Shown here in pieces: positions 26,295 through 36,600 of a stretch of DNA of 64,000 bases. The position numbers and the translations under genes are program-made. The stretch is taken from positions 62,001 through 126,000 of the forward strand of contig JBGAQH010000008.1 in the NCBI GenBank assembly GCA_044220875.1. The letters are read 5' to 3'. Under the pieces are notes generated by a model. The model searched no databases. It was not told the DNA's origin and saw only the letters and a list, made by a program, of their open reading frames with translations. The stretch comes from JAEUIT01 sp044220875. Lineage in GTDB: Bacteria > Planctomycetota > Phycisphaerae > Phycisphaerales > SM1A02. The first letter of the stretch is position 1, and every line of letters begins with the position of its first letter.

Positions 26295-27878
26295 ATGACC
26301 TCACGACACTCGCGCGTCCGGTTCCTCATTGCCCTCCCATGCGTCCTGTTCTGGATGGCGGGTTGTCAGCGTCAGGATCGTCGCGGGGACGTCCTGGCCG
26401 CCGAGGCGCTCCGATCGGACAACGCGCTCCTTGGCCGGGTGCTCCGCGAGGTGCATCCGGGAACGCTCCGCTATCGCACGGCGGAGGAGGTCGATGCCGC
26501 GATTCGGGCGCTGGACGACGCGTGCGCGGCCGGACTCGACCGCGACGGCTATTTCATCGCATTGGCCAAGGCGACGGCGTTCATTCGCTGCGGCCATACG
26601 TTTCCGAGTCCCCACAACCTGCCGAAGGCGCTGGCGGAGGAGATGTTCGGGAGGGCGGACCGCATCCCGCTGCACTTTCGATGGATCGACCGGCGCATGA
26701 TCGTGGTGGAGGGTTTCGGCGACGCCCGCTCCGTGGCGCGGGGCAGCGAGGTGCTGTCCCTCGACGGCGTTCCGGCTGGCGACGTCCTCGGTGCGCTGAT
26801 GCCGCTCGTGGCCGCGGACGGCGGAAACGACGGGAAGCGGGTCGAGCTGCTCGAGGTGGCGGGACTGGAGCGCCATTGCGCGTTTGACATGCTCTATCCG
26901 CGAGTCTTTCGGGGACAAAGACAGCAAGCGCCGAACGGCACCTACCGTCTCGAGATCCTCGCGCCGGGGGGCGGGAGTCGCACCGTGATCGAGGCCGCAC
27001 CGATCGCACAGCGCGAACGGGACGCCGCGGCATTCGCTCTCGCCGATGCGCAGCGCGACGAGAGTACGCCGCTGTGGGCGCTCTCCTTCGGGCAGGCGGC
27101 CGATGGCGCGTGGGCGACGCTTCGGATGCCGACGTGGGTGACCTACAACTCGAAGTGGGATTGGCAGGCGTTTCTCGACGGTGCGTTCGACGAGCTGATC
27201 GCGAAGGGGACGCCGGACCTCGTGATTGACCTTCGCGGCAACGGCGGTGGGAGCTCGATCGGCGACGCGATCCTCGCGCGGCTGGTCGAGCGGCCGGTAC
27301 GCATCCCGACGTTTCGGAGGATGGTGCGCTATCGAGAGGCGCCGCGCGATCTCGAGCGTCAGCTCGATACCTGGGACGACTCCTTCCGCCATTGGGGCGA
27401 TGCCGCGGGCGAGCCGACGATGACGGTGGCGGGAACGCTGCGTCCGCTCGTTCGCGAAGGAGAGCGGGCCGACGGCATCGACGTCGTTGAGCCGCGCGGG
27501 GCGAGATATGCGGGTCGGGTGTGGGTCATCACCTGCGCCACAAACAGCAGCGCGACCTTCGAGTTCGCGATGGCCGTGCGCACGCTTCGGTGCGCAACGC
27601 TCGTGGGCCAGACCACGGGCGGCAATCAGCGCGGCATCAACGGCGGAGCGTTCTTCTTCCTGCGGCTCCCCGCCAGCGGGCTCGAGGTTGACATCCCGAT
27701 CATCGCGTTCGTCCCGCCGGACGAAAGCGGGCAGCACCCCGATGCGGGCATCGAACCCGACATCGCGGTCCGTCCTTCGGCGGCGGATGTCGCCCATGGC
27801 GTCGACGCGGAAATGCGAGCGGTTCGCGAGGCAATCGCGGCGATGGGTTCGGCGCCGGTCCGGCGACCGGAGCGCTGA
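26295..27878 (+). CDS. S41-family peptidase lipoprotein
   Basis: 527 residues from ATG at 26295, giving a lipoprotein signal ending FWMAGC. After a helical N-terminal region (LREVHPGTLRYRTAEEVDAA) and a PDZ-like part with RGSEVLSLDGVPAGDVL, the S41 tail-specific-protease core follows. It holds LVIDLRGNGGGSSIGDAI and WVITCATNSSATFEFAMAV, where the Ser in NSSA is the likely nucleophile, then LVGQTTGGNQRGINGG. The end PDAGIEPDIAVRPS is typical of C-terminal-processing-type peptidases. It should sit in the periplasm or outer membrane and cut unfolded or tagged proteins. The catalytic Lys position is not obvious to me. Confidence 0.88.
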   Translation: MTSRHSRVRFLIALPCVLFWMAGCQRQDRRGDVLAAEALRSDNALLGRVLREVHPGTLRYRTAEEVDAAIRALDDACAAGLDRDGYFIALAKATAFIRCGHTFPSPHNLPKALAEEMFGRADRIPLHFRWIDRRMIVVEGFGDARSVARGSEVLSLDGVPAGDVLGALMPLVAADGGNDGKRVELLEVAGLERHCAFDMLYPRVFRGQRQQAPNGTYRLEILAPGGGSRTVIEAAPIAQRERDAAAFALADAQRDESTPLWALSFGQAADGAWATLRMPTWVTYNSKWDWQAFLDGAFDELIAKGTPDLVIDLRGNGGGSSIGDAILARLVERPVRIPTFRRMVRYREAPRDLERQLDTWDDSFRHWGDAAGEPTMTVAGTLRPLVREGERADGIDVVEPRGARYAGRVWVITCATNSSATFEFAMAVRTLRCATLVGQTTGGNQRGINGGAFFFLRLPASGLEVDIPIIAFVPPDESGQHPDAGIEPDIAVRPSAADVAHGVDAEMRAVREAIAAMGSAPVRRPER

Positions 27879-27928
27879 GCCGTCCGTCGCGCACCAGGGT
27901 GCGGCGCCGTCGCATGTACCATGCGGTG

Positions 27929-28426
27929 ATGGCGAGTCGCGAGCCGTCCGACATCACGCTGCGCCCGACGACCGAGGGTGATCTTCCGACGCTTCACGGC
28001 TTCGAAGTCGACCCCGCCTCGAACGAGCTCGCCGGCACGAAGCCGCGCGACTGGCCGACGTTTCGGGCACGCTGGGCGGAGATCCTCGCGGACGGCGACG
28101 GAAGCGTCACCGGCGTGACGCCGCGCGTGATCCTCGCCGACGGTGAGCGCGTCGGTGCGGTGAACATCGCTCCGCACGAGGGACAGGACGCGATCGGCTA
28201 CTGGATCGAACGCGAGCACTGGGGTCGCGGCATCGCCACGCGCGCCGTCTCCCTCCTGCTGCGCGAGTTCACGCGACGCCCCGTCATCGCCACGGCGGCT
28301 GCCGGAAATCTCCCGTCAATCCGCGTGCTCGAGAAGAACGGCTTCGTGGTCCTGTCACGCCGCATGACGCCCGAAACGGCGCGCACCGTGCAGCGCGAGA
28401 CGGTGACGCTCGTGTTGCGGCGGTGA
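27929..28426 (+). CDS. GNAT-family N-acetyltransferase
   Basis: 165 residues from ATG at 27929; an in-frame ATG at 27914 is an alternative. It begins ITLRPTTEGDLPTLHGFEVD and carries the acetyl-CoA loop region AIGYWIEREHWGRGIATRAV with the Q/R-x-x-G-x-G/A pattern, then TAAAGNLPSIRVLEKNGFVV, the usual end of the RimJ/RimL-like type. It would acetylate an amino group of a protein or small molecule; the substrate is unknown. It starts 50 bases after the S41 peptidase gene and converges on the FG-GAP gene. Confidence 0.9.
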   Translation: MASREPSDITLRPTTEGDLPTLHGFEVDPASNELAGTKPRDWPTFRARWAEILADGDGSVTGVTPRVILADGERVGAVNIAPHEGQDAIGYWIEREHWGRGIATRAVSLLLREFTRRPVIATAAAGNLPSIRVLEKNGFVVLSRRMTPETARTVQRETVTLVLRR

Positions 28427-28461
28427 GCGAGACGCGACGAACGGCTGTCATCGGCGTTCGT

Positions 28462-29976
28462 TCAGCCGGTCCACGCGCCGAGAAGAATGGCGAGGTCCGC
28501 GCCATCCGTCGTGCCGTCGTTGTTGAGATCTCCGGCCGGGCCCGTCCACGCCCCGAGCAGGACCGCGAGGTCCGCGCCGTTCACCGAGCAGTCGTTGTTG
28601 AAGTCGCCGACCGGCGCGGGAGTCGGCAGGCAGCCGACGAGCGACACGATCCAGACGGCGCCGCGGTCGGTGCCGCCGTCATCGTCCCGATTCGCCCCCA
28701 CGGCGAGGTCGGAGATCCCGTCGCCGTTGAGGTCGCCGACTCGGGCGACGCTGACGCCGAAGGCGTCGGCGTTGTCGAGCTGCCCGAGGAAACCGCCCGA
28801 GGAGCCCGAGATCTTCTTCTGGTCCTTGACGGTGCCGTCTCCGTTCATGAGGAGGATCCACATCGCGCCGCGGTCGGCTCCGCCGTCGTCGTCGTTCATC
28901 GCGCCGACGGCAAGGTCGGCGATCCCGTCGCCGTCGATGTCGCCGAGCGAGGCGGCGCTGCTGCCGAAGGAGTCGAGGTTGTCGAGCTGCCCGGCGAACC
29001 CGCCGGAGAGGCTGGAGATCTTCTTCTGGCTCTGGACGGTGCCGTTGGACTTCAGAAACAGCAGCCACAGCGCGCCGCGGCCCGAGCCGCCGTCGTCGTC
29101 GAGCGGTGCGCCGACGGCAAGATCCGGAGCCCCGTTGCCGTCGAGGTCACCGACTCTGGCGAGGCTCGTGCCGAATGCGTCGGCATCGTGGAGCTGTCCG
29201 GTGAAGCCGCCGGTGAACGCCGCGATCTTCTGCTGACCAATCACCGCGCCATTGGAGTTCAGGAGAAGAACCCACAGCGCGCCGCGGTTGAGGCCGCCGT
29301 CGTCATCGCCCGAGGCTCCGACCACGAGGTCCGGGACCCCGTCACTGTTGAGGTCTCCCGGTGAGGCGACGCTGACGCCGAACGCGTCGCCTACGTCGAG
29401 CTGTCCCGTGAAGCCGCCGGAGAGACTCGAGATCTTCTGCTGGGCCTTGACCGTGCCATTGCGGTTCATGCGAAGCACCCACACGGCACCATGGTCCGGC
29501 CCGCCGTCGTCGTCATTCATCGCGCCGACTGCAATGTCGGCGACCCCGTCGGCGTCGATGTCGCCAAGCGCGGCGACGCTGCTGCCGAAGGCGTCGGAGT
29601 TGTGGAGCAGTGTGGGGAAGCCACCGACGCCGTTCGCGATCTTCTGCTTGTTCGTGACGGCGCCGCTGGCATCCAGAAAGAGCAGCCACACGGCACCGCG
29701 GTCCAGGCCCCCGTCATCGTCGAACGGTGTGCCGACGACGAGCTCGGGGATCCCGTCGCTGTTGAGGTCGCCGACGGACGCCACCGCGCTGCCGAACAGG
29801 TCGGTGTTGTCCAGCTGTCCGTTGAACACGCCAGCCGTGGCGGAGATCTTGCTTTGGGTGAGGACCGTGCCGGCGACGGGGCAGGCGCAGAGGCCGCCCG
29901 CATCAACATGCTCGGCCGCGCCCAAGAGCGATCCAACGAGAAGGGCGGTCACGGCGGCTTCATGCAGATGGCGCAT
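28462..29976 (-). CDS. Secreted FG-GAP (integrin-like) repeat protein with dockerin-like tail
   Basis: 504 residues, ATG start with GAGGA about 8 bases upstream, signal peptide ALLVGSLLGAAEHVDAGGLC. Six repeats of about 67 residues follow, each with the core FGxSVAxxGDLNxDGxxDLA, a DDDGG turn and RGAVWxLxL. The Dx[D/N]xDG loops bind calcium in FG-GAP beta-propeller blades, and six to seven blades would close one propeller. The end holds two dockerin-like repeats (DFNNDCSVNGADLAVLLGAW; DLNNDGTTDGADLAILLGAW). Extracellular; adhesion or scaffold role is inferred from fold only. The repeats are strong at DNA level too, so copy number may vary. Confidence 0.92.
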   Translation of the reverse strand: MRHLHEAAVTALLVGSLLGAAEHVDAGGLCACPVAGTVLTQSKISATAGVFNGQLDNTDLFGSAVASVGDLNSDGIPELVVGTPFDDDGGLDRGAVWLLFLDASGAVTNKQKIANGVGGFPTLLHNSDAFGSSVAALGDIDADGVADIAVGAMNDDDGGPDHGAVWVLRMNRNGTVKAQQKISSLSGGFTGQLDVGDAFGVSVASPGDLNSDGVPDLVVGASGDDDGGLNRGALWVLLLNSNGAVIGQQKIAAFTGGFTGQLHDADAFGTSLARVGDLDGNGAPDLAVGAPLDDDGGSGRGALWLLFLKSNGTVQSQKKISSLSGGFAGQLDNLDSFGSSAASLGDIDGDGIADLAVGAMNDDDGGADRGAMWILLMNGDGTVKDQKKISGSSGGFLGQLDNADAFGVSVARVGDLNGDGISDLAVGANRDDDGGTDRGAVWIVSLVGCLPTPAPVGDFNNDCSVNGADLAVLLGAWTGPAGDLNNDGTTDGADLAILLGAWTG

Positions 29977-30606
29977 ATCGATGGATCCTCGTCGCGATTC
30001 AGGCAGCGGAATGGCAGGAATGACGTGGGCGACGTGCTGTCGCGCCGTCGGCTCAGGCTACCAGACAGCGCTCGCAATTCGCTTCACCGGGCGAGCTTCG
30101 GCACGTGGCGTTCGGCGAAGAGCGGAGTTTTCGGACTGAGGCGGGAGCCTCCTCGTCGAGCGAGCGAGGATGTGCAGCGGCGCCTCGCGATGACCCGTCA
30201 GGGACGCTCCCGGCTCGCGAGGCGCGGACGCCACTCACCGGTGCCGTCGTTGAAGACGGCCCACATTGGCCCACATTGGACAGTCACCTTCTGAGTCGCT
30301 CGTGGGCAGGTCGGTGGGCAACTCAGCTCTCGCGGATTCGAGTCCAACGTCAGCGCGTGGACAGGAGCCGTCCATGTGAGAACCGCCACGTTGGACCGCT
30401 CCATTCTGAGCGATCACTCCGATTGGTGCCGATCGCACAGCGACGCGGGCACCCTCGGCCCCACGGAATTCGCGCTTTCGAAATCTCAGGCTGACCCGGA
30501 GGCATGAAGCCCGACGATTCGCCATACGAATGGCGCGGCTCGGGGCGGGCGCAGCCAGGCTGCTGCGTTGTATGCTCCTCTCGAGCCACGCGAACGTGAG
30601 GATCCC
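29977..30606. other. Intergenic region of 630 bases
   Basis: It separates the divergent FG-GAP and HabA/StyC-like genes. Open frames on both strands are shadows without recognisable content. GGCCCACATT occurs twice in tandem at 30258-30277. Both promoters should lie here. I see no RNA gene. Confidence 0.5.
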
Positions 30607-31059
30607 ATGACCATTCAGGATGGCGGCAGACAGGTTCTTCTTCACGGCCTGACCCTCATGGTGGCCGGGCTGGCTCTTGGATTCGCCCCGCCACTGACGC
30701 CGTATCCGCGGCTTGCACTCGGCGCGCACATCCAGTTCGTCCTGAACGGCATGCTGCTCGTCGTACTGGCGGTCGTCGTCCTCCAGGTGCCCCACCGCGC
30801 GGGCCCTCGCTCGGTCTGCGTGATGGTGGTGTCGGCATGGCTGACCTGGCTCATGGCCCTGTCCGAGGCCGCCAATGCGTGGTGGGGCGCCAACCAGATG
30901 CTCCCCATCGCGGCACGCCAAGCCGGAGCAGCAGGCGCTGCACCATGGCAGGAAGCCGTCGTGAAGCTCTGCCATCTGCCGGCAGCACTCGGCCTGATCC
31001 TCTCCATGACCCTGCTCGTCGTCGGCATCGTCAAACATCGTGCGGATGTGAAGTCGTGA
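30607..31059 (+). CDS. Small membrane protein resembling hydroxylaminobenzene mutase/styrene-oxide isomerase
   Basis: 150 residues from ATG at 30607, four hydrophobic helices. The conserved blocks resemble the HabA/StyC family: LLHGLTLMVAGLALGFAPPL, LALGAHIQFVLNGMLLVVLA (with the His that binds haem in StyC), then AWLTWLMALSEAANAWWGAN, QMLPIAARQAG and PWQEAVVKLCHLPAALGLI. Family members isomerise hydroxylaminobenzene to aminophenol or epoxides to aldehydes without a net redox change. No aromatic-degradation genes are visible here, so the substrate is unknown. Identification rests on motif memory. Confidence 0.7.
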   Translation: MTIQDGGRQVLLHGLTLMVAGLALGFAPPLTPYPRLALGAHIQFVLNGMLLVVLAVVVLQVPHRAGPRSVCVMVVSAWLTWLMALSEAANAWWGANQMLPIAARQAGAAGAAPWQEAVVKLCHLPAALGLILSMTLLVVGIVKHRADVKS

Positions 31060-31379
31060 GGCGCATCACGTTCACCGACGGCGCCGTGAACCGCTGCGTG
31101 CTGGCATGGTGCCGGTGACCGACCATCACTCCGTTCCGTCAGGGCACGCGCGCCATCCAGACGATCAGCGGCTCGCATGAGCATCCATGCGGCCTTCCTG
31201 TGAGCAGGCCTTGTCGCGGTACCGTCGACATCGCATTCGGAGTCTTGGCGTGACAGTCGCGAAGTTCATCGGTCGAGACCGGAAGGTCGAATCGCCCAGT
31301 GCGACGAGGGCCAGAGCACGCGACCCGCGCGCCCTGCCGGTGCATACCGGTGCGACGATGACCGCCCAGGTCCGAAACG
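31060..31379. other. Intergenic region, no gene seen
   Basis: 320 bases between the converging HabA/StyC-like gene and the GNAT gene. The open frames here have no hydrophobic or domain-like content and no convincing ribosome site. I see no stable stem-loop that I would call a terminator. Confidence 0.45.
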
Positions 31380-31943
31380 TCACTCTTCAGCGGAGAAGTC
31401 ACTGCGGTTCGCCGGCGCTTCGGAAAGCCGTCGCCGGAACCCGAAGACCTCGAGGCCCTCTTGAAGGAAATCGAGGTCGGGTGAGCGCCGGAAGCCGAGC
31501 CGTTCGTACATGCCCCAGGCGACGGTCATCGCATGCGTGGTGTGAAGGATGACCTGGGCGTGGCCGCGCTCCACGGCGCGCTCGATACAGAAAATGGTGA
31601 GGGCCTTGCCGACGCCCGCGTTGCGATGGGCCGGATCGACCGCGAGCAGCCGGATGCCGGTTGCGTTCGTCTCGCGCGTCGCGCTACCGCCGGAGCCGTA
31701 CTGGGCCATGTCCGCGAAGCAGACGACACCGCCGAGCAGCGTGCCGTCGCCGCGGACGGCAACCAGGACGCGCGTGCCCGGCCGCTCGTTCAGGCTGGCG
31801 ACTCGGGCGAGCATGTCGTAGTAGCGAGGCCGCTCGTCGGGTGACGGGAAGCCCGGGAGGCGCGCGTACGCATCAACCATGAGTCGGCCGAGCGCCTCGG
31901 CCTCGTCGGGCGCGACGTCGCGAATGGTGAACGGCGAAGACAT
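31380..31943 (-). CDS. GNAT-family N-acetyltransferase
   Basis: 187 residues from ATG at 31943. Starts FTIRDVAPDEAEALGRLMVD; the acetyl-CoA site is IRLLAVDPAHRNAGVGKALT (R-N-A-G-V-G loop), followed by HAQVILHTTHAMTVAWGMYE and RLGFRRSPDLDF. The length and ending (LEVFGFRRRL) fit small-molecule acetyltransferases of the broad Acetyltransf_1 type. Substrate unknown. Upstream on the same strand, 132 bases away, ends the transglutaminase-like gene, so it could be a late member of the sigma/kinase operon, but this is not certain. Confidence 0.88.
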   Translation of the reverse strand: MSSPFTIRDVAPDEAEALGRLMVDAYARLPGFPSPDERPRYYDMLARVASLNERPGTRVLVAVRGDGTLLGGVVCFADMAQYGSGGSATRETNATGIRLLAVDPAHRNAGVGKALTIFCIERAVERGHAQVILHTTHAMTVAWGMYERLGFRRSPDLDFLQEGLEVFGFRRRLSEAPANRSDFSAEE

Positions 31944-32075
31944 GCCGCGTAGGCTACATCGAGGGGCGGCGGAGCGAACAGTCGACGCGTGCCCCGATGG
32001 CTCGCTCCTCATCGAATCTCGCCTCGCTCTGAGTCGTCGAGCAACGCGACTTCGTGATCGTCGCGGCGTGCGACG

Positions 32076-33650
32076 TCACCGGCGAATTCTCGATCCGTTG
32101 TCGATCGTGAACGGGCGTTCGAGGCCGCGGCCCTTCGGATCGCGGAGCCAGAAGAGTCCGCCGGCCGGCACGTCGACGGTGATCGACGACGCGCCCGTAG
32201 CTGGAGCGGGCAGGTCGAGAGCGGTCCATCGCCCCGACGCGACCGACCAGAGGTCGAGTTCCTGCGTCGCGCCGACGGCGTCCGATTCGATCTCCAGCCG
32301 AAGCGACTGGCGATCCGTCCCCGTCGTGAGCGGGACCCGCGATCCGTCGTTCGTGAGGATGAACGGGGGGCCCGCGGCCACCATGCCCTCCGGCGAGTGC
32401 CACGCCGGGAGGTACAGGATGTCGCGACCCATGGCGGCGAATCGCGCCGAGCCTTCGTGTACCAAAGCGTGGTGGACCGGACGCCATTCGCCGGCGTTGA
32501 AGACGCAGAGATATGCAAATCGCTGGCCGGGCGGCGGCGGGCCGACCGCGATCGAGACGTCGGAGACCTCGACGTACTGCTCGGTCACGTCGAGGAGCGT
32601 TCGCTCGCCAAGCGTTCCCGGTATCGATTCGCCGGGCGAGCGCATCGCACCGAGCGACGTCGGCTGGACGCCGAACATGCGCCGATAGACCTTCGCGGGG
32701 TGATGGGGGAGTCGTGCGGAGCCGATGCCGTTCGCGTCGAGCGCGACCTCCCACGCGTGGTTGTTGTCGCGGTCCGCCCAGAAGGGCGTGAAGTCGCCGG
32801 CGACGACGGTGGCGATCGAGCGGGCCGCGAAGACGGCGACGTTCGACTGGTCCTCGCAGCGGCCGGCGGTCGAGCGCATCATCTCGCTCCACGACTGGTC
32901 GGTCGGGTGGAGGTAGTAGAGCTGGCGGAATCGGACCCACTTCTTCGATGCCTTCCGCGCGGCCTGCGTGGCCTCGGCGAGCGTCGGCTCGCGGCCGAGC
33001 GTTTCGCGGAGCGCCGCGAGCGCCGGCCCGAGCCGCTCGCTGGCCTCGGTGCGCCATGTGATGTCGAGAGGTTCGCTCGAACCGCGATAGGGAAGAACGT
33101 GCTCGAGAAAGGTCGGCAGGGAGATCGATCCTGACCACGGCGCAGCGCGCCAGGTTCGGAACGCGAGTTCCTGGTTCGCGATCAGTTGTTCGGCGGTGAT
33201 GACCGTGAGGTCCTCCGTGAAGCGATCGAGCCCGAAGCGCAGCGGGCCCTCGCGCTCGGCGAGGGCGTCGAGCGTCGCCTGGGCCGTCGCGAGATTTCGG
33301 TGATCGGTCGCCTCGAAGGGAACGGTCGAACCGTCCGACCGCTGCAGCGTCATCTTCGCGAATCCATGACCGGGCATGTTGGCGACGAGCCAACGGGAGG
33401 CGAGCCGCTGGTCGCTCTCCGCGTTGCCCGCGTAGTGGGCGAGATATCGTTCGATCGCGGGGCGGTTCGGGCCCGCTCGCGCGAGCGCCGCGGCGATTGC
33501 CTCGTCGCTCACATCGCAGCCCGCGTTCCGGTCGGCGGGTGTGATGGTGGGCGATGCCGCGAGCCCAGTCCGGTGCGGGGCCGACGACGCCGCGCAACCG
33601 ACAAGTGCGGCGGTCGCGACGATCGCGAGCGATGCGGCGAGGGATCTCAC
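32076..33650 (-). CDS. Transglutaminase-like lipoprotein
   Basis: 524 residues from a GTG that overlaps the kinase stop (GTGA), which fixes the start and implies translational coupling. Lipoprotein signal ends ATAALVGC. A transglutaminase/papain-like core has Cys265 in TAGRCEDQSNVAVFAAR and His298 and Asp305 in DNNHAWEVALDANG, a full Cys-His-Asp triad. The C-terminal third is beta-rich, perhaps carbohydrate- or protein-binding (WSVASGRWTALDLPAPATGA). Such enzymes cut or cross-link peptides or amides outside the cell. Its place as the third gene of a sigma-kinase operon suggests that it is regulated by, or acts in, that signalling pathway. Confidence 0.85.
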   Translation of the reverse strand: MRSLAASLAIVATAALVGCAASSAPHRTGLAASPTITPADRNAGCDVSDEAIAAALARAGPNRPAIERYLAHYAGNAESDQRLASRWLVANMPGHGFAKMTLQRSDGSTVPFEATDHRNLATAQATLDALAEREGPLRFGLDRFTEDLTVITAEQLIANQELAFRTWRAAPWSGSISLPTFLEHVLPYRGSSEPLDITWRTEASERLGPALAALRETLGREPTLAEATQAARKASKKWVRFRQLYYLHPTDQSWSEMMRSTAGRCEDQSNVAVFAARSIATVVAGDFTPFWADRDNNHAWEVALDANGIGSARLPHHPAKVYRRMFGVQPTSLGAMRSPGESIPGTLGERTLLDVTEQYVEVSDVSIAVGPPPPGQRFAYLCVFNAGEWRPVHHALVHEGSARFAAMGRDILYLPAWHSPEGMVAAGPPFILTNDGSRVPLTTGTDRQSLRLEIESDAVGATQELDLWSVASGRWTALDLPAPATGASSITVDVPAGGLFWLRDPKGRGLERPFTIDNGSRIRR

Positions 33651-36600
33651 GGCGACCCCGCACGATTCGCGCTCGACCGGCGGGCGAGCTCGCGCAGGGC
33701 GGCGCTGCGCGTGGCTCCGTCGAGACGCTCGTCGGAGCGGAATTGGCGAGCAACGTCGGCGATCGCGCTCGTGGCCACCGCGCGCTCGACGAGGCGCACG
33801 GCCTCGTCGCGCGTGGCCTCGGCGGCTCGGCGCTCGGCGAGGCGCTGCGGCTTGCCGACCGAGTCCCAGAGACGAAGCGTCCCGTCGCCGGACGCGGTCA
33901 CGATGCGCGTTCCGTCCGGGCTGAATCGAACCGAATGCACATAGGAGCCGTGGTCGCGGCGATCGAGCACGCGCTCCCACGAGTCGCAGTCCCAGAGGCG
34001 CAGCGATCCGTCGTTGCCGCAGGTCGCCAGACGCGTTCCATCCGGACTGAACGCAACGGAGTAGACGGTTCCGACATGTCCCTCCAGGGTGCGAATGCGA
34101 GTCGGCCCGTTCAGGTCCCACACGCTGATCGAGCCGTCGTCGCATCCGACGGCGAGCAGCCGCGCCTGCGGGGCGAACGCGGCGGCGCGGGCCGGCGACG
34201 GATGATCCAGGAGGGAGATCTCGCGCTCACCATCCGCGACGCGCTGCGTCACGCGGACCTGCGTTGGCCGACCGAGGGCGCCATTCCTCTGGAATCCGAA
34301 GCTCGCGTCGAGCATGGATCCGTCCGCCCGGATCGCGGATTCACGGCGCGGCGATCGCCTGGGCTCGTCCCTCTCCCGAGATCGGATCTCTCCCGTTGCG
34401 GCATCGATCGTGAGCCGTGCGGTGCCGTTCACGACGATCGTGTCGTCGTCGGTGAACGTGATGTCCCGCGCCTCCTTGACGCCGGGAAACGCGGCGATGC
34501 TCTCGCCGGTGAGGGCGTCCCAGAGTCGGGTCGTGAGATCGTTGAAGGAGCCGCTGGCGATGGTGCGCGAGTCCGAGGCGAACGAGGCGCTGTACGCGAA
34601 GCCGCGATGCCCACGCAGCTGCGGCGCGAGCTCGCTGCCGATTCGCCAGACATAGATGCGGCTTCCGTCGGTTGTGGCGAGCCGGTGCCCCTCGCGATCG
34701 AACACGAGACCGTCGATGCCGGTCGGCGGGGCCGGCTGTTGCAGGGCTGCGATCGAGCGGCCATCGCCCACGTCGCGAACCCGGACGAGCCCGTCGCGGG
34801 ACAGCGATGCGACGAGCGAGCCGTCCGGCGCGAACCGGATTCGCCGTGTCGACTTTCGGTCGCCGGTCGGGCGGGCGCGGATGTCCGAGGAGGGCAGGTC
34901 GACGAGAAGAATGTCGCGGGCGGCGGCGGCAACGGCGAGCGTCTGTCCGTTCGGAGCGAGCGCCGCGGGGACGCGACCGTCGTCGGCGCGGAAGTGGCCG
35001 GTTTCCTCGCCCGTCGCGAGATCGCAGACGACCTGCTCCGCCCGGCTCGAGCCGCGGGCGATCGAGGCGAGGAGCCGGTCGCCGAGGGCGGTCGGGACCA
35101 CCGCGAGCCGGGCGACGTTTTCGGCGCCGCGGCTCAGCGCCGTCGCCTCGTGCTGCCAGCGCACGGCGTGGGTGGACCGCTCGAGGACGATCAGGCGCCG
35201 TTCCGTCCCGATCGCGATCGAGCGGGCGTCGAGGTCGATCGCGAGGGATTGCGGAGGCTCCTCGACGGCGATGCGCTCGATTGCCTCGGCGGTGGTGAGA
35301 TCGACGAGGACGACTTCGTGCGTCGATGTCGCCACGGCCAGGACGTCGCCGGCCGCCGCATCGGCGATGGCGGTGATCGGCGCGCCGAGCTCGCAGGACC
35401 TGATCAGCGTCCCGCGATCGATGTCCCAGACGCAGACGCGGCCGTCGCCGAGGACGCCGGTGACGCTTCGTCCGTCCCCGAGGAACGAGAGGCCTCCGAT
35501 GAGTTCACCGTCGCACTCGATCACCGACTCCCACTGGTCGAGTCCGCGCGAGAGGAACTTCCACTCCCAACCGCGGAGTTCCGCGGGCGAAAGGGCGAGT
35601 TGCTCTCGGGCGCCGCGGACGTCGTCCTGCTGAAGCGCCATCGACGCCGCCTCGATCGTGGCGCGATAGGTGGCCCAGCGCTGCGATCGGAAGTTGGCGC
35701 GGGCCTCCCACCAGAAGGAGGTCGTGCTGATGATGCCCGCGACGAGGACAAGGAAGATGCCGACGATGCCGCCGACGAGCGGCTTGTTCCGTCGCGTGAA
35801 CTTGGCGAGCTGGTCGAAGGTGCTCGGCGGGCGGGCGGAGATCGGCTGGTGCTCGAGAAAGCGCCGGACGTCCGCGGCGAACTCGACGACGGAGGGATAG
35901 CGGCGATCGGGTTCCTTCTCGAGGGCCTTGCTGACGATCGTTTCGAGATCGCCGCGGCAATCGCGGCTGAGGCTCCCGAGACGCGGATGGCTGTCGTCGC
36001 GGATGGTCCGTGCCGCATCGGGCAGCGACAGCGATCGCACGTCGTGCGGAAGCCTGCCCGCGAGCATCTCGTAGAGGACGACTCCGAGCGAATAGACGTC
36101 GGTGCGCACGTCGATCGCCGTGGGATCCGCGCCGAACTGCTCGGGGCTCATGTACGGCACGGTGCCGACGAGCTGGCCCGGAGCGGTTCGGAGCGTCGTC
36201 CACGGCTGCTCGAGCCCCGACTCGCCCGTTCCGGCGCGAAGCTCCTCGCGATCGACCGAGGTCGCGATGCCGAAGTCGATCACCTTCGGCTGGCCTTCCT
36301 CGGTCACGAGGATGTTCCCCGGCTTGAGGTCGCGGTGCACGATCCCGCGCTGATGGGCGTAGGCGATCGCATCGGCGACCTGAAGGAAGAGCGCAAGTCG
36401 CTCGCGCACCGAAAGCCTTCGCTCCTCGAGATGGCGGTGGAGCGGCTTGCCGCGAACCAGCTCCATCGCGAAGAAGGGGAGCGGCGGGGAGCCGTCGCCG
36501 GCATCGTGTACGCTCGCCTCGTAGATGTGGGCGATGCCCGGATGCTGCAGGCGGCCGAGAAGTTGGGACTCCTGCCGGAAGCGCCGGATCATCGGGCGCG

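Noticed and set aside
30235..31038. 267-residue minus-strand frame
   Set aside because: Mostly antisense to the four-helix membrane protein gene, with His/Arg-rich shadow composition.
31139..31402. 87-residue minus-strand frame
   Set aside because: No ribosome site, no domain and no hydrophobic pattern; it sits in a gap between converging genes.
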